A stretch of DNA of 64,000 nt. Source: Rhipicephalus microplus. Its lineage: Eukaryota; Arthropoda; Arachnida; Ixodida; Ixodidae. The translations under genes and the position numbers were made by a program. This document shows positions 36,506-46,579 of this stretch, in pieces (the first letter of the stretch is position 1; every line of letters begins with the position of its first letter). Below the pieces are notes generated by a model, which saw only the letters and a program-made list of their open reading frames with translations, searched no databases and was not told where the DNA came from. Location of the stretch: positions 110,322,005 through 110,386,004 of the forward strand of contig NC_134703.1 in assembly GCF_043290135.1 (NCBI RefSeq). The letters run 5' to 3'.

Positions 36506-37434
36506 TGTGGTGATCCCGCCGCTGCCACCAGTTGTGGTGATCCTACCGCTGATCTCCAGTTGTTGTGGCTCGGGGTGTTGAGTCGTATCCCACCTCTGCC
36601 AACCAGTTGTTGCGGGTCGGAACGAAAATCGCTGGAGGATACGAAAACAAAACCCGGTCTCTTGTGGTAGCGTGGTGTAGCTTCGCGTTGAGGAAACGAC
36701 CGCTTACAAAATGGGGATAAGAAAGACAAACAGGTTTATGGCACTATTTAGAAATATTTACAGCATGAGGTTAAGAGTTCGCAAACCACGAACGTGGTGG
36801 TTGAACCGCTACACAGTTCAGAGCCTTCACAAACTACGAACATGGTTGTTGAACCTTTACTTGGTTCAGAGCGACGTCCAGCACTCTGCGGCGCCGTTAT
36901 AAGCCTTGTCGGGCTCCTCCTTCTTCAGTGGAACACCAATCACACACACGCACAACAGGTGAGGGGTACGAGCATGCACGGCGCACGTGAACATCCAATT
37001 TTGAGTCGAGATCACTGCACTGAAAGTTGGCGCCAGAGAGGCTCTTGCTCTTCGTGTATGTCGCTAGTCGAAGGGTCCCAAGCTTCGGACAGCAGACATC
37101 AAACGGTCCGCCAATCTGTCCGCTCAATTAGCAGGGCACTTTGTGGCGGCGGTCGCCGTTTCTTCAAAGGAAGACGCTGTCTTTGTTGTCCCCTCTGGAA
37201 CGGCTTACAGCTTCGTGGCGACACGACGTCTCATCCGCCGGCTAGCAGGGACAATACCTGGCGGGCATAGGCATCCGGCGAGTCGGCTACTTGTTTGAGG
37301 ATTAAAAGAGCGCCGCTCCCCCGTCAGCTCTCGACGCTGGTTCCAAGAAAACCTGGGTTCCAGGCGTGGGAACGCGGCCCGGCTACGCTTCTCAGCGACA
37401 GCATGGCGCCTACCGATGGCGGTCATAACAGTAC
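36502..37434. mobile_element. Solo LTR (925 bp) inserted in gypsy element 1 pol, 4 bp target duplication
   Basis: The insertion runs 36506-37430, starts TGTGGTGATC and ends GGTCATAACA, so it has the TG...CA ends of LTRs. It is flanked by gtac at 36502-36505 and 37431-37434. Removing it with one gtac joins RT to RNase H in frame at a conserved position. It encodes no transposon domain. The small open frames inside have no meaning. A 925 bp LTR with a 4 bp duplication fits Ty3/gypsy or a related class, and recombination between its two LTRs would leave this solo form. Transcriptional orientation is unknown. Confidence 0.8.
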
Positions 37435-37900
37435 ACACCGATGCCAGCAGTGTTGGACTCTGCGCCGTGCTCGCGCAGCGCAAATCGGGATTCCAGGAGT
37501 ACGTAGTCACATACGCAAGCCGTACCCTCACCAAAGAGAAGAACTATTTTGTGACAGAGAAGGAGTGTCTGAAAATTATATGGGCTCTAGGTAAATTTAG
37601 ACCGTACCTATATGGTCGCCCTTTCGACGTAGTCACCAATCACCATGTGCTTTGTTGGTTATCCACGTTCAAGGACCCCTCCGGCCGTTTAGCTTGCTGG
37701 GCTTTGCGGTTGCAAGAGTTCGACATGCGTGTTGTCTACAGGTCTGGCCGACGACACACTGATGCCGACGCTCTATCACGCTCACCTATGTCCTCCGAAA
37801 GCTCTGCATGCTTATCTGCCGTGGACGAAATGGTTGCGTTCCCAGAAAACTGTGACATGGCATCTGAGCAACGCAAGACTAGATCTGCTCTCTTCTGCGA
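37435..37900 (+). pseudogene. Gypsy element 1 RNase H domain
   Basis: RNase H degrades the RNA strand during reverse transcription. The frame carries H-T-D-A-S-S-V-G-L (first catalytic Asp), T-E-K-E-C-L (catalytic Glu), then V-V-T-N-H-H where the family has T-D-H-H, so the third catalytic Asp is Asn. The L-Y-G-R-P-F and H-T-D-A-D-A-L-S-R landmarks of gypsy RNase H and tether are intact. Phase is lost between about 37870 and 37920, where the integrase N-terminal segment continues in another frame. Confidence 0.85.
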
Positions 37901-37919
37901 TTCCTTTCAGATCCGTCGA

Positions 37920-38987
37920 CTTCTCCTCTTCTCGAACGTTGCGCCGTCAAGCGGCTCACTTTGAGGTCCGCGATGGCCTCCTTTATCGCAGGAATTACAA
38001 GTCTGACGGCCGAAAGTGGTAACTGGTCCTACCTCGCTATCTTCGTGCTGCAATATGTTCAGCTTTCCACGCTGACCCTCAGTGCGCACATGCGGGCATC
38101 TTCAAAACATACGCTCGGCTTTCCTCCCGGTTTTATTGGCGAGGCATGTACACCTTTTTGCGCAAGTACATTCAGTCATGCCCGCAGTGCCAACGACGGA
38201 AAGCTCTGCCTCATCATACCTCTGGTCCGATCCCGCCAATCCCTTGCCCAGCCAGGCCTTTTGACCGCATTGGGATTGATCTGCCAACGACGGAAAGCTC
38301 TGCCTCATCATACCTCTGGTCCGATCCAGCCAATCCCTTGCCCAGCCAGGCCTTTTGACCGCATTGGGATTGATCTATACGGGCCTCTTCCATTCACGGC
38401 TTCCGGAAACCGTTGGATTGTTGTCGCTGTCGACTATTTGACGCGATACGCAGAAACAGCCGCTTTGCCTGCTGCCACAGCACGCGACGTATCTTCTTTT
38501 TTCCTGCGGCACTTCATTCTCCGTCACGGCACACCGCGTGAACTTCTCAGCGACAGAGGACGTGTATTCCTCCCTGAAGTCGTCAACGCACTCCTTGCCA
38601 AATGCCGTATCATTCACCGGACTACCACCGCCTACTATCCGCAGACGAATGGATTGACGGAAAGATTCAACCGTACTCTAGGGGATATGATATCAAAGTA
38701 TGTTGCCTCAGACCACTCCAACTTGGACCTCATTCTGCCTTTTGTGACAGACGCCTACAATACTGCTCCACAGGCAACTACGGGTTTTTCACCATTTTTC
38801 CTGTTATATGGCCGAGACCCTTCCACTACACTAGATAAATTCTGCCCTACCACCCCGATTCCTCCGAGTCTACGCCCATCTCTGAAGCTGCCCACCACGC
38901 CGAGGAATGCCGTAAGCTCGCCCAGTCGTTCACTGTTCACGTACAGCGGCTGAAACCTTATTACGATCCGCTCGTACTCTGTTCACC
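37920..38987 (+). pseudogene. Gypsy element 1 integrase with duplication, stop, frameshifts and C-terminal deletion
   Basis: The N-terminal H-H-C-C zinc-binding domain is readable (ending S-C-P-Q-C-Q), with an in-frame TAA at 38020-38022. A 94 bp tandem duplication (38188-38281 and 38282-38375) sits where the zinc domain joins the core. 94 is not a multiple of three, so the core continues in another phase. The DDE core is intact: D in G-I-D-L-Y-G-P-L, D in L-L-S-D-R-G, E in N-G-L-T-E-R-F-N-R. Past about 38850 the frame shifts again, and sequence jumps from A-E-E-C-R-K-L-A to V-H-V-Q-R-L-K-P-Y-Y. The G-P-Y/F module usually between them is missing. Integration activity is not expected. Confidence 0.88.
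38188..38375 (+). repeat. 94 bp tandem duplication in integrase
   Basis: Two adjacent copies of a 94 bp segment starting tgccaacgacgg differ at about one position (gatcccgcc against gatccagcc). Near identity suggests the duplication is young or is an assembly error. Confidence 0.93.
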
Positions 38988-39017
38988 GTGACTCGCCAGG
39001 ATGGCTCCTTTTCCGAC

Positions 39018-39028
39018 GGGGGACGAAG
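39018..39028 (+). promoter_or_regulatory. Polypurine tract of gypsy element 1
   Basis: The purine-rich gggggacgaag lies directly against the 3' LTR, where plus-strand DNA synthesis is primed. Confidence 0.75.
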
Positions 39029-39192
39029 TGTAGTGAAGAGGAATGCCCACTACTGCAGCGACATCGACAAGTTGGCGCGAGGCACGAGCTAAGACTGCCT
39101 GATTGCTGCTGCGACGCTGCCCGTACATCCGGCTAGCTTTTGCTGCTTCTGCACGGACGCTGATACCGCCTTTGACCTTGCATCTACATTAT
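39029..39192 (+). repeat. 3' LTR of gypsy element 1
   Basis: Direct copy of 33191-33354 with 4 substitutions and no indels. It follows the polypurine tract. Confidence 0.9.
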
Positions 39193-39654
39193 AAAACAAT
39201 TTTCTCCCTCTCCAAACTAGCAATAAAACATAACAACACATCAATGCGTATCGCGTTGATTTCTTTTTTTTAGAATAACAATTTTCTTGGCGAGATAACA
39301 TTGAACTCCAGCGAGTGTGTTGGAGTGTGTTTGCGTGAAGCGCATGCACCCTGCTACACTTGCTTCGGGTACAAGTGGAGAAACAAAATCAACTGGCATA
39401 GCGCATTACGGTAAAGAAGAAATCGCTGATCATACCGACAGAAGAGGAAACAGGGTGTTATGCGTTATACCAGTTCAAGTATGACGAACTAACTCGCCGA
39501 ATCTTCAACACTTGTGGAGCAACACAGGTTTTTCTTTCCTTTGCCACATGGGCATGGGTGCGTTCTTTAATATGCGCTGGCAACTGCGCACGTTCGACTG
39601 ATGCTTGATAATAAAGAAATTCTATGTTTTGCAGCTGAGCTGAAAAAATATTGA
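39193..39654. other. Non-coding flank between two retroelements
   Basis: No gene or repeat family is recognised. This is presumably the original flank of the gypsy insertion. Confidence 0.4.
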
Positions 39655-40950
39655 TTTTTGGTGGTTCCATACGGCTACCGCACTTCTTTCTCGCGAATGA
39701 ACAAATCCAGTCGCAAAGCACTTCTCCGCCTGTACAATGACTCATGGCAGACTAGTACGGTTCCCCAAGAATGGAAGTCAAGTCGCCGCATTCCGCTTAC
39801 CAAAGCTGGTAAATATCCTATGGATATTGTCTCATACCGTCCTATTGCGCTTGCTAGGTGTGTGGGGAAAAGAATGGAAAGAATGATTGTGATGCGAATA
39901 GAGTTGTATTAGGCCACTACGAAATTTATCTAGAATCCATTACTGGATATCTGGCTGTACAGCTACTTACAGCTGAGATCATTCTACGTGACGATGGCGC
40001 ATAGCCCAACACCTGAGTATTACAGCAGCTGAGGAGCTCCTCAGGGAGGAGTGCTAACCTCTACGCTTTTCAATCTAACTCTCATTGGACTAGTCAAACA
40101 CCTACCAAGCACTTAAGAACTTTCTATCTACGCTGACCACATGTGTATTTGGAGATCAGGTGTGACAAGGCTTCAGCTTCGCACCCGCCTGCAGAAGACT
40201 GCCACAACGACGTCAGGCAACCTTCATAAACAAAATTTCGGGGTATCCTTCGGGAAATGTGCAGTGGTTGCATTCAGGCGGAAACCAATGTCTGCTTATG
40301 GCATATCAAATAACGCAGAACACATATCGTTCAGCAGGTGCCACAGGTTCTTGGGAGTCATAATCGATAGAAACTTGTTGTGGACTCCTCACGTTAACTA
40401 TGGGATGAAGCGGCTGATCGCCACAACTCACTTGTACAAATTCTTTGCAGTAGAGAAATAGGGAGTGCCCATACCATCCTTGCTACAACTGTATGAGGTG
40501 TTGTTTATCGGATTCTTGCGGTACAGCTTACCGCACCGGCAATACTAACCTGGGCACAATTCAGGGCATTCAAGCTGAAGCCCCTAAGATATACCCTGGG
40601 TTACGCCGCGGTACTCCAACGGCTGAAACTATTGCCATTTCTCAAGATTACTCAACCAAGACACATCTTATTACCGAGATAATGTGTATGCACCTCAAAC
40701 ATTATGCCCGGACCCTTTCCCACTACCTGGCAAGCCTCGCTGATGAAAGGCCCTGCATGACATATGGCACCATTGTCTGCAAGCACCGCTTATCATTTAC
40801 TGATGCGTACGCACCTGCATCAAAACAACTGCGTCCTCCTTGGGGCTGGAGCCGGTCGCGAGTTCACTTACTGATCCCAGGGATGCGTAGAAAATCAGAC
40901 CTACCGACACATGCCCTGAAACAAACGAGTCTATTTCTGCTGGATCAGAA
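39655..40950 (+). pseudogene. LINE reverse transcriptase, frameshifted, YADD lost
   Basis: The region opens with R-M-N-K-S-S-R-K-A-L-L-R-L-Y-N-D-S-W, then V-P-Q-E-W-K and S-Y-R-P-I-A-L, landmarks of LINE RT fingers; the frame stops near 39912. Palm sequence continues in other phases. The catalytic loop near 40125-40150 reads Y-A-D-H-M-C-I-W where active copies have Y-A-D-D, so the second Asp is His. A further open piece to 40461 holds the F-L-G-V-I-I-D block. The segment from 40493 to 40954 is the thumb and connection region, before RNase H. Multiple breaks show long inactivity. Confidence 0.78.
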
Positions 40951-40959
40951 CTAAGGTAA

Positions 40960-41790
40960 CGACGTCCACGTCTACATATATGACTCGACTACGTCGTCCC
41001 GTTCTGGCGGAGAAGTTGTTATAAAATCACAATGGGTAACTGGGCGTTTTAAGTGTTCACATGTGACCATGTTTACGGCAGCAGAACTGGAGGGTCTGCG
41101 TTGTGCACTGGAACTCATTAATTCTGGAGAAAGACCAAGTAAATGGGTCGTCTTTTCTGACTCCAAAACCAGCGTTACAGTGCCTGTGGTCAGTTCTCCA
41201 ATGAGGATACTACAATCAGTTGACCTATCAAACTGTGAAACTTCACCACCTCTTATTACAAAAAGGCCACGACATCATCTTCCAGTAGTTACCTGGGCAT
41301 TGTAGTGTCAGCGGAATTGATTCCGCCAATCATGCTGCTTGCACGTCATATGCAGAAGCAAACAGCGTTCCAATTCCGCTTTCAAGAGCGGATGCACCGA
41401 GGCACATTCACCAACTGGCCTGCAGTCTCACAGTGACTCAGTGGAACACACAAAGCATATGACGTACCAGACTACATGAACTTGAGCCTTCAGTACAACT
41501 CGGGCCCCTACCCGTCCTACACAGAGATAAAGCTTTGCTTCTCTATAGCTTTTGGCTTGGAGTTGCTTTCACGAAAGCTTATACGAAATCAATCCGATTG
41601 CCTGACAGTGCGGCAAGCGATGTTTGTTGCACCGATCAAAATATCGAACACCCGCTGTGCCACTTTCCTCGACTTGCCTCAGAGAGACAAGTACTTGCCA
41701 ATGCCTTGCGGTGACTGGATGATCAGCCTCTTTTTGTGCAGTTTCTATTACACCACCAATAACATCCCTTGACAGCCCACAGATTAGTGA
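40960..41790 (+). pseudogene. LINE RNase H domain and C-terminal tail, broken
   Basis: RNase H features are visible: a Y-I-Y-D-S-T-T lead, T-A-A-E-L-E-G-L with the catalytic Glu near 41072, and V-V-F-S-D-S-K with the catalytic Asp near 41155. The phase then changes, and a H-C-S-V-S-G-I-D-S-A-N-H-A-A block near 41310 matches the family G-x-N-x-x-A-D-x-x-A end. The C-terminal tail runs to about 41770 with a degraded Cys/His pattern. Several frameshifts are present. Confidence 0.72.
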
Positions 41791-41929
41791 GAGCCCTACT
41801 GTGCTTTTACAGCGAAATCTGTTATCAGATCACTTTCCGGGTCACGCGCAGTTGTTGTTGCCCACAACCGCCGCCGCCACTAGTGTCCGTAACCACACCA
41901 CATGAAATTAGAAAGAAAAACTTGCACTT

Positions 41930-42168
41930 ATGACACAGTGGGGCTTCAGCCCGGATCCGCTGGGTGCCAGCCCTATATTCTACCACTGAGTTACGCCGGT
42001 GCTTGTAACGTGCTGTCAAACTTGCCTTAGGCAGGCATGACCTAGCACCATTGGCACAGTGGGGCTCGATCACGGGTCCACTGGGTGTCAGCTCAGTGTT
42101 CAAACCATGGAGCTACACTGGTGATTGTGACTTGTCAAACTTGCCTTAGGCATGCTTGATGTCGGGAA
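41930..42168 (-). repeat. Tandem dimer of a 120 bp tRNA-like SINE unit
   Basis: Two units start with acagtggggc at 41936 and 42056, 120 bases apart. Each has, on the minus strand, an A box-like string (ggcgtaactcagtggtag in the left unit) and a B box-like string near the acagtgggg edge. Each ends with a shared block (acttgccttaggcaggcatgac). The right unit is the left end of the longer repeat that is also present at 19045-19610. Loss of cloverleaf pairing argues against a functional tRNA pair. Confidence 0.65.
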
Positions 42169-42590
42169 AGCAATCGCAATAATACGACTTGTGAAGCATT
42201 TTACAACAGCGAAAAAACAACCAGTCGTCGCGCGATGCGAATAGCGTGACGTCCAATACTGCAAAATATCACAAAAGCTTGTTCTTTTTCCCTTAGTAAT
42301 TGTGGTGCATAGCCACTTCAGCTATAATTTCTCATCGTCGTCAGCCACTGCATAGACAATTGGCACGAATTTCCTTGCAAGCATTTAGCTGATACCACGG
42401 TTCTCAAAAGAATGACGAAAAATAGCATAGCGAATGCCGGCCTACTACCCAAAAGTTTGTTAGAAATGCCCTAGTGGTTACCAAGAAAGTGTGCTTGCAG
42501 TAGTTACCCAAAGAGATTTTTGAAAAGGCTCTGAAAGTCGCTCTTCTAGCTTTCGCTGTGACTGTGCAGCGCCTACCACGCAGGCCTGGC
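42058..42590 (+). repeat. Second copy of the 19.0-19.6 kb dispersed repeat
   Basis: It aligns in the same orientation with 19045-19610 through ccttaggcatgcttgatgtc, gcattttacaacagc, agttacccaaagag and ctttcgctgtgactgtg, ending in cacgcaggcctgg. There are no coding domains. Confidence 0.65.
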
Positions 42591-42632
42591 GTTTTTTGAG
42601 GACGACGGGTATGTGTATACGCCTCTGACTTG

Positions 42633-42735
42633 CGAGTGTGGCAGCTTGGGCTAGTTGGTATGGCGCTCGTGTCTTTCGTGTCCTTCTTGTCTCTGTGTCG
42701 TCGGTTTGTTCTCGCGCTATAACTATCGTCTGACT
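42633..42735 (-). repeat. Relative of the 13.3 kb foldback, one arm missing
   Basis: gtgtggcagcttgggctagttgg followed by ttgttctcgcgctataactatcgtc is the reverse complement layout of 13345-13490. The second inverted arm is absent here. Confidence 0.55.
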
Positions 42736-42770
42736 TGCGGTTGAGTTCAACATGATGCATCAAATTTACG

Positions 42771-42905
42771 GTCTCTCTCCATTTTTCTTTTTCCTCTTCC
42801 TCTTTCTCAGGCTTTTCCCCTCCCCTTATTCCCCAATGTAGGGTAGCAATCCGGGTGTCTTTCTGGTTAACCTTTCTGGCTTCTCTCTTTCTTTGCTTCT
42901 GTTTT
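42771..42905 (+). repeat. Pyrimidine-rich repeat fragment
   Basis: CT-rich lead, then a ccaatgtagggtagcaatcc core, a ttctggttaacctttctggc block, and a CT-rich end. Same family as 58281-58402. Confidence 0.6.
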
Positions 42906-45900
42906 CTTTCTTTACAAATTCGTAATTGTCCCTAAAGTTGTGACAGTGTTGTTCTCCGTCTTATGATTTCTCCTGACTTGCAGTCTACCTGTTTTGCATA
43001 ATACGATCGTACACCCGGAGACACGCCCCTGAGTTAGCACGGATATTGTATTGCAAGTCCACTTCATTTGAAGCATGACAATTGATATACATGAGGAGAG
43101 GGAAAAAAGTAAAATACAATTTATATATTGCCTCCACATGTAAAAAAACACACGAGTGAATGCTTTAGAAACATAAGGCGAAAAGGCTAAGCAAATGCAA
43201 GTGCATTATTATGAGACGCATAATTTATAAAAAAACGATGTTGCAACTGAAGAGTAGAGATTGCTTGGTCTATACGGCCATCTACTTTGATACATGCTTA
43301 CTATATGCTTACTATATACTGCTCTATGTTACTATAAGCTTCGGTGTGTGTCACTGCAGAATGATCAATAGAGGACAACATGTATGTGCAGTAGACATTA
43401 TATATGCTTCCAGCAACGCACTGCTTGCGAGTGCTGGAAGTATTCTGTGAATAAGTAAATATTCCTTATCACAGCACACGTCTTTATGGAAGTGCTGTGT
43501 GGGCCATGCGTTTTCTAGAGGCAAAAAAATTATCCGCAAAGACAGAGGGTTTCTATTGTCGGAGAATAATTGGACTGGCACAACCATTAGCTCTTGGAGG
43601 ATTATTCGACAAATCCATTGGAAACTAACTGTGACTTCATAGTCAATAGTGACTTCCGTATCCTTTGATTTCTAAATTCCTATTAATGCGTTCTCTTGCT
43701 TTTTACAATCTTGTTCAGTGGTTTCTTCAAGAATTTAGTTTTTTTCACGTGCGTTCACTTTCCGTCATAACTTATCTTTGTCTGTGCCACACGGGATCTC
43801 TAAGTCAGGGTTGTAAGGCGAAACCGACAGGGAAAAGGCATAAAATCGGAAGAACTAGATTGAACGTAGCCAGCTTTAGTGAAGAGCAGCAAATGCAGCC
43901 AAAAGTAGCCACGAGTAGGTGAAAGAACAAGGCAGTTGGTATTAAAACTCGTATACTTCATAGCCCCTTAGTATAAAGGTTCGAGTCAAAGCAAGAACCT
44001 TTCAAAATCATACTTGACGTGATTAAAGCACAAATTGCTGCTTTTAGCAATCATTTCAGGCAGGACAACAAACTTTCTTACGTCGTTGCGTATATGACAC
44101 CTTCTTCATTCGTGTTGCATGGTTTTTCTTGAAAGCACTAGAAGCACCACATAGGTTGGCTCCAGATTACAGTTTCTGCGACTAGAGCATAAATTGTAGA
44201 AACTCTCGAAACTGTTTGTCATGGGATGACGGTGTCCGAGCAAATGATATGACGAAATCGTTGTCCATAACTAGTCAAAGTTACTTGTGCAGTTCCTCAG
44301 ATATTGAAAGTATAATGTCGGCGAGTTCAGAGTGTCCTCTATGCAGAAGACTACCGAATGTCCTGTTCCTTTTCAATTAAAGTCAAAAGTCGCCTTCAGT
44401 AATAAGCGGTCAGCAACATGAGACCCCGATCAAGTTTTCTCTCGAGTACCAGCCATGAATTCAAAGTTTTTTTTAGCGCAAGGCAAGTGTCAAATTGATT
44501 TCAATTTTAAGAACTAGAAACAAGCCTGGGTTGCCATATTTTGACACCGGATATTCGAACGCGAGGGGCTTTGACGTTGTAAGATATTAACAGTGTTATT
44601 CACATTCAGGGAACACGAAACTAGCCAAAATGCTGCAAAGTAGCCGAAACCTTTTTTCGTGTCGACAATGGCCATAAACAGAGTAGCCCAATCGGTGCAT
44701 TGTAGCAAAACCTGGCAACTGTGCTCAAAACAATTTTGTTCAAACGAAGTTTATTTAATGAATTAACGGGAATGTGATGCATTTGCTTAATTGGACCAGC
44801 TCCAAATTTCAGCAATGAATGCTTTTTCTATGTAAAAAATGTTTTTTTGTTAGATGGTCTCGACACAACAGCGACATTTTTTCGGAACACGTAGTTTCCA
44901 CCTTAATTCCTGTTCGGGGAGCAGTAAGTAGTGGCATTGAGCTAGGAGAGTGCCTACTAACTACGTCACCACTTGCGCTCTTACGCCACCATACTAACTA
45001 GGAGCTCCTTTCTAGGTCACAACAAATAGCCCGAAGAGTGCCTCTTCCTTCGCTTGGATGCGCTAAGATACACTTGCTTGCTAACGTACAGCTAGCGCCA
45101 CCTATAGATTCACTGATGAAATGACCGCTGAAGATCGTCTGCCGTTGTTTGCCGCTACTGTGGCGTAATATATAAGGGCGAAAAAATGAGAGCTAGAGGA
45201 GAAGTGATAGGCTCAAAAGAAAACGAACTGACTAGCTATTCAAAAAGAGAGTTAAAAAAAGCACTTTGTTCAACAGTTTACGCCACTATGACGTCAACAG
45301 CATGCCCGCTCACGTGAGCGCAGTTCATCGATTTTTCAAAGGACACTCGTCGAGGGCGCTGGCTGTCGCAACGTGCTGCCTTCCGAGTCCCAAACCACGC
45401 ACGTTACGACCCCGCCATAAGGCAACTGGCGGTGCCTAGTGATAGAGCCTTGAACGACTATTGTGATAGTGTACATTGTCTGCCGCCAGGGAGCCCAAAC
45501 GCTCACCGATCTCTCTCATACGTAGTGGGCCGCAACTCTAAAATACCAAAATGCAGCCCCCCCCCCCACGAGACTGGCTCCGATATTCTCATTCTCATTT
45601 CTTTTTACTTCTCTTCCTCCTACTTAGCGAGGTTTTAAAAAAAGCACAGGCTTCGGCATCTAGAGACACAAGATGTACTCCTGCAAATTCGTTTAGAAAT
45701 TTCCGCGTCGAAAATATTGTTGTAGATAATTTTCACATTGAGAAATCAATCCTTGACCATCTTCTGTGCTTACTGCCCGTATATTTTGCGAGTGAAATGC
45801 TTCACCTCCTACAGAAACACAGAAATCACGCCCAACCAACAAGGATGGTCAAAAGACAAAACAGAAAAGGGCATTCTGTCTGTGTCCACCCTTGTCGGTT

Positions 45901-46533
45901 ACGCATTAATTTTTTGCATATAAGAAAGAATGGAGCAACTAGCCCAACCACAAGTTCTACTAAAGCTTCAAGTCAGTACAAATCCCGACCGCCTAAATAT
46001 AAAAAGTCACAGTTACACCAATAGGGTGAAGCAATTAATGTGATAGCATCATACTCGAACGTTTTACGAGACAAGAATGGCTTTTCAGGAGCAATATTTA
46101 TTGTAGTAAACATGCGCTTGTTGAGTAACCAAGTTTACTGTGGCGTAGCCACAGTAAATGACCAAAACAAGTATCGTGCGTAGTGGCGGCATTGATGAGA
46201 AGCGGCTCCCTTGGGCAGTGCTTGCTGGTACTAAGGGCTATACGTCGCGTTTAGCCGCTGGGGGCAGTTCGTTATCTATAGAGCACATATATATGTGGAC
46301 GGCCGCTCCAGGTACACTTTTGTTTCCATTTTTTTTTGTGGGCAGGAACCTGCCCACGGCAAGTTATCTTTTTACCCACTTTTCTTTCTTCACATTTTCC
46401 TTACAATTCGCTCTAATAACCTCCCCTATTCTCGGCATTATTGTCTGTTAGATTTCATAATTATAGTGTCAAAGCACAGAGCCCGTGTTTACCAGATTGG
46501 CCGTAGTCAGTGGACAACACGAGGCCTTATTGG
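42906..46533. other. Non-coding DNA, no gene seen
   Basis: A 157-codon frame at 45551-46024 has no recognisable domain and begins next to a run of 11 C (45557-45567). An 11 bp perfect hairpin (tttactgtggc, loop gta, complement) lies at 46134-46158. A TATA-like string (aatatataag) occurs near 45168 without a coding region tied to it. I see no gene. Confidence 0.4.
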
Positions 46534-46579
46534 TGATCGAGCTTAGAGATGCGCTGGAAGAGCATCGTATAGTCACAAA

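Larger units (their letters stand above)
33191..39192 (+). mobile_element. Ty3/gypsy LTR retrotransposon, nearly full length, defective
   Basis: Two direct 164 bp LTRs bracket gag, protease, reverse transcriptase, RNase H and integrase in the Ty3/gypsy order. A polypurine tract abuts the 3' LTR. The LTRs differ at 4 of 164 positions, indicating fairly recent insertion, yet the interior is broken many times: gag shifts frame twice, protease has a stop and a lost catalytic Asp, an unrelated solo LTR splits pol, integrase has a tandem duplication, and the integrase C-terminus is partly deleted. A clean target duplication was not found: agaac on the left against aaaac on the right. Confidence 0.92.
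39655..41790 (+). mobile_element. Decayed LINE with RT and RNase H (I-like group)
   Basis: RT and RNase H segments appear in order over 2.1 kb, spread across several phases with stops. The presence of RNase H after RT is typical of I, R1, LOA and related LINE clades. The 5' part with endonuclease is missing. No clear 3' tail was identified. Confidence 0.82.

Noticed and set aside
36711..37594. Coding frames in the 925 bp insertion
   Set aside because: They overlap in several phases, have no domain, and lie inside a segment with LTR ends and a target duplication.
41930..42120. Tandem functional tRNA genes
   Set aside because: A and B box-like strings exist, but stems of a cloverleaf do not pair; the units fit SINE heads. 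The same holds for 11852-11905, 22131-22200 and 32790-32866.
45551..46024. 157-codon plus-strand frame
   Set aside because: Begins at a poly-C run, has no domain, and is AT-rich in its second half.
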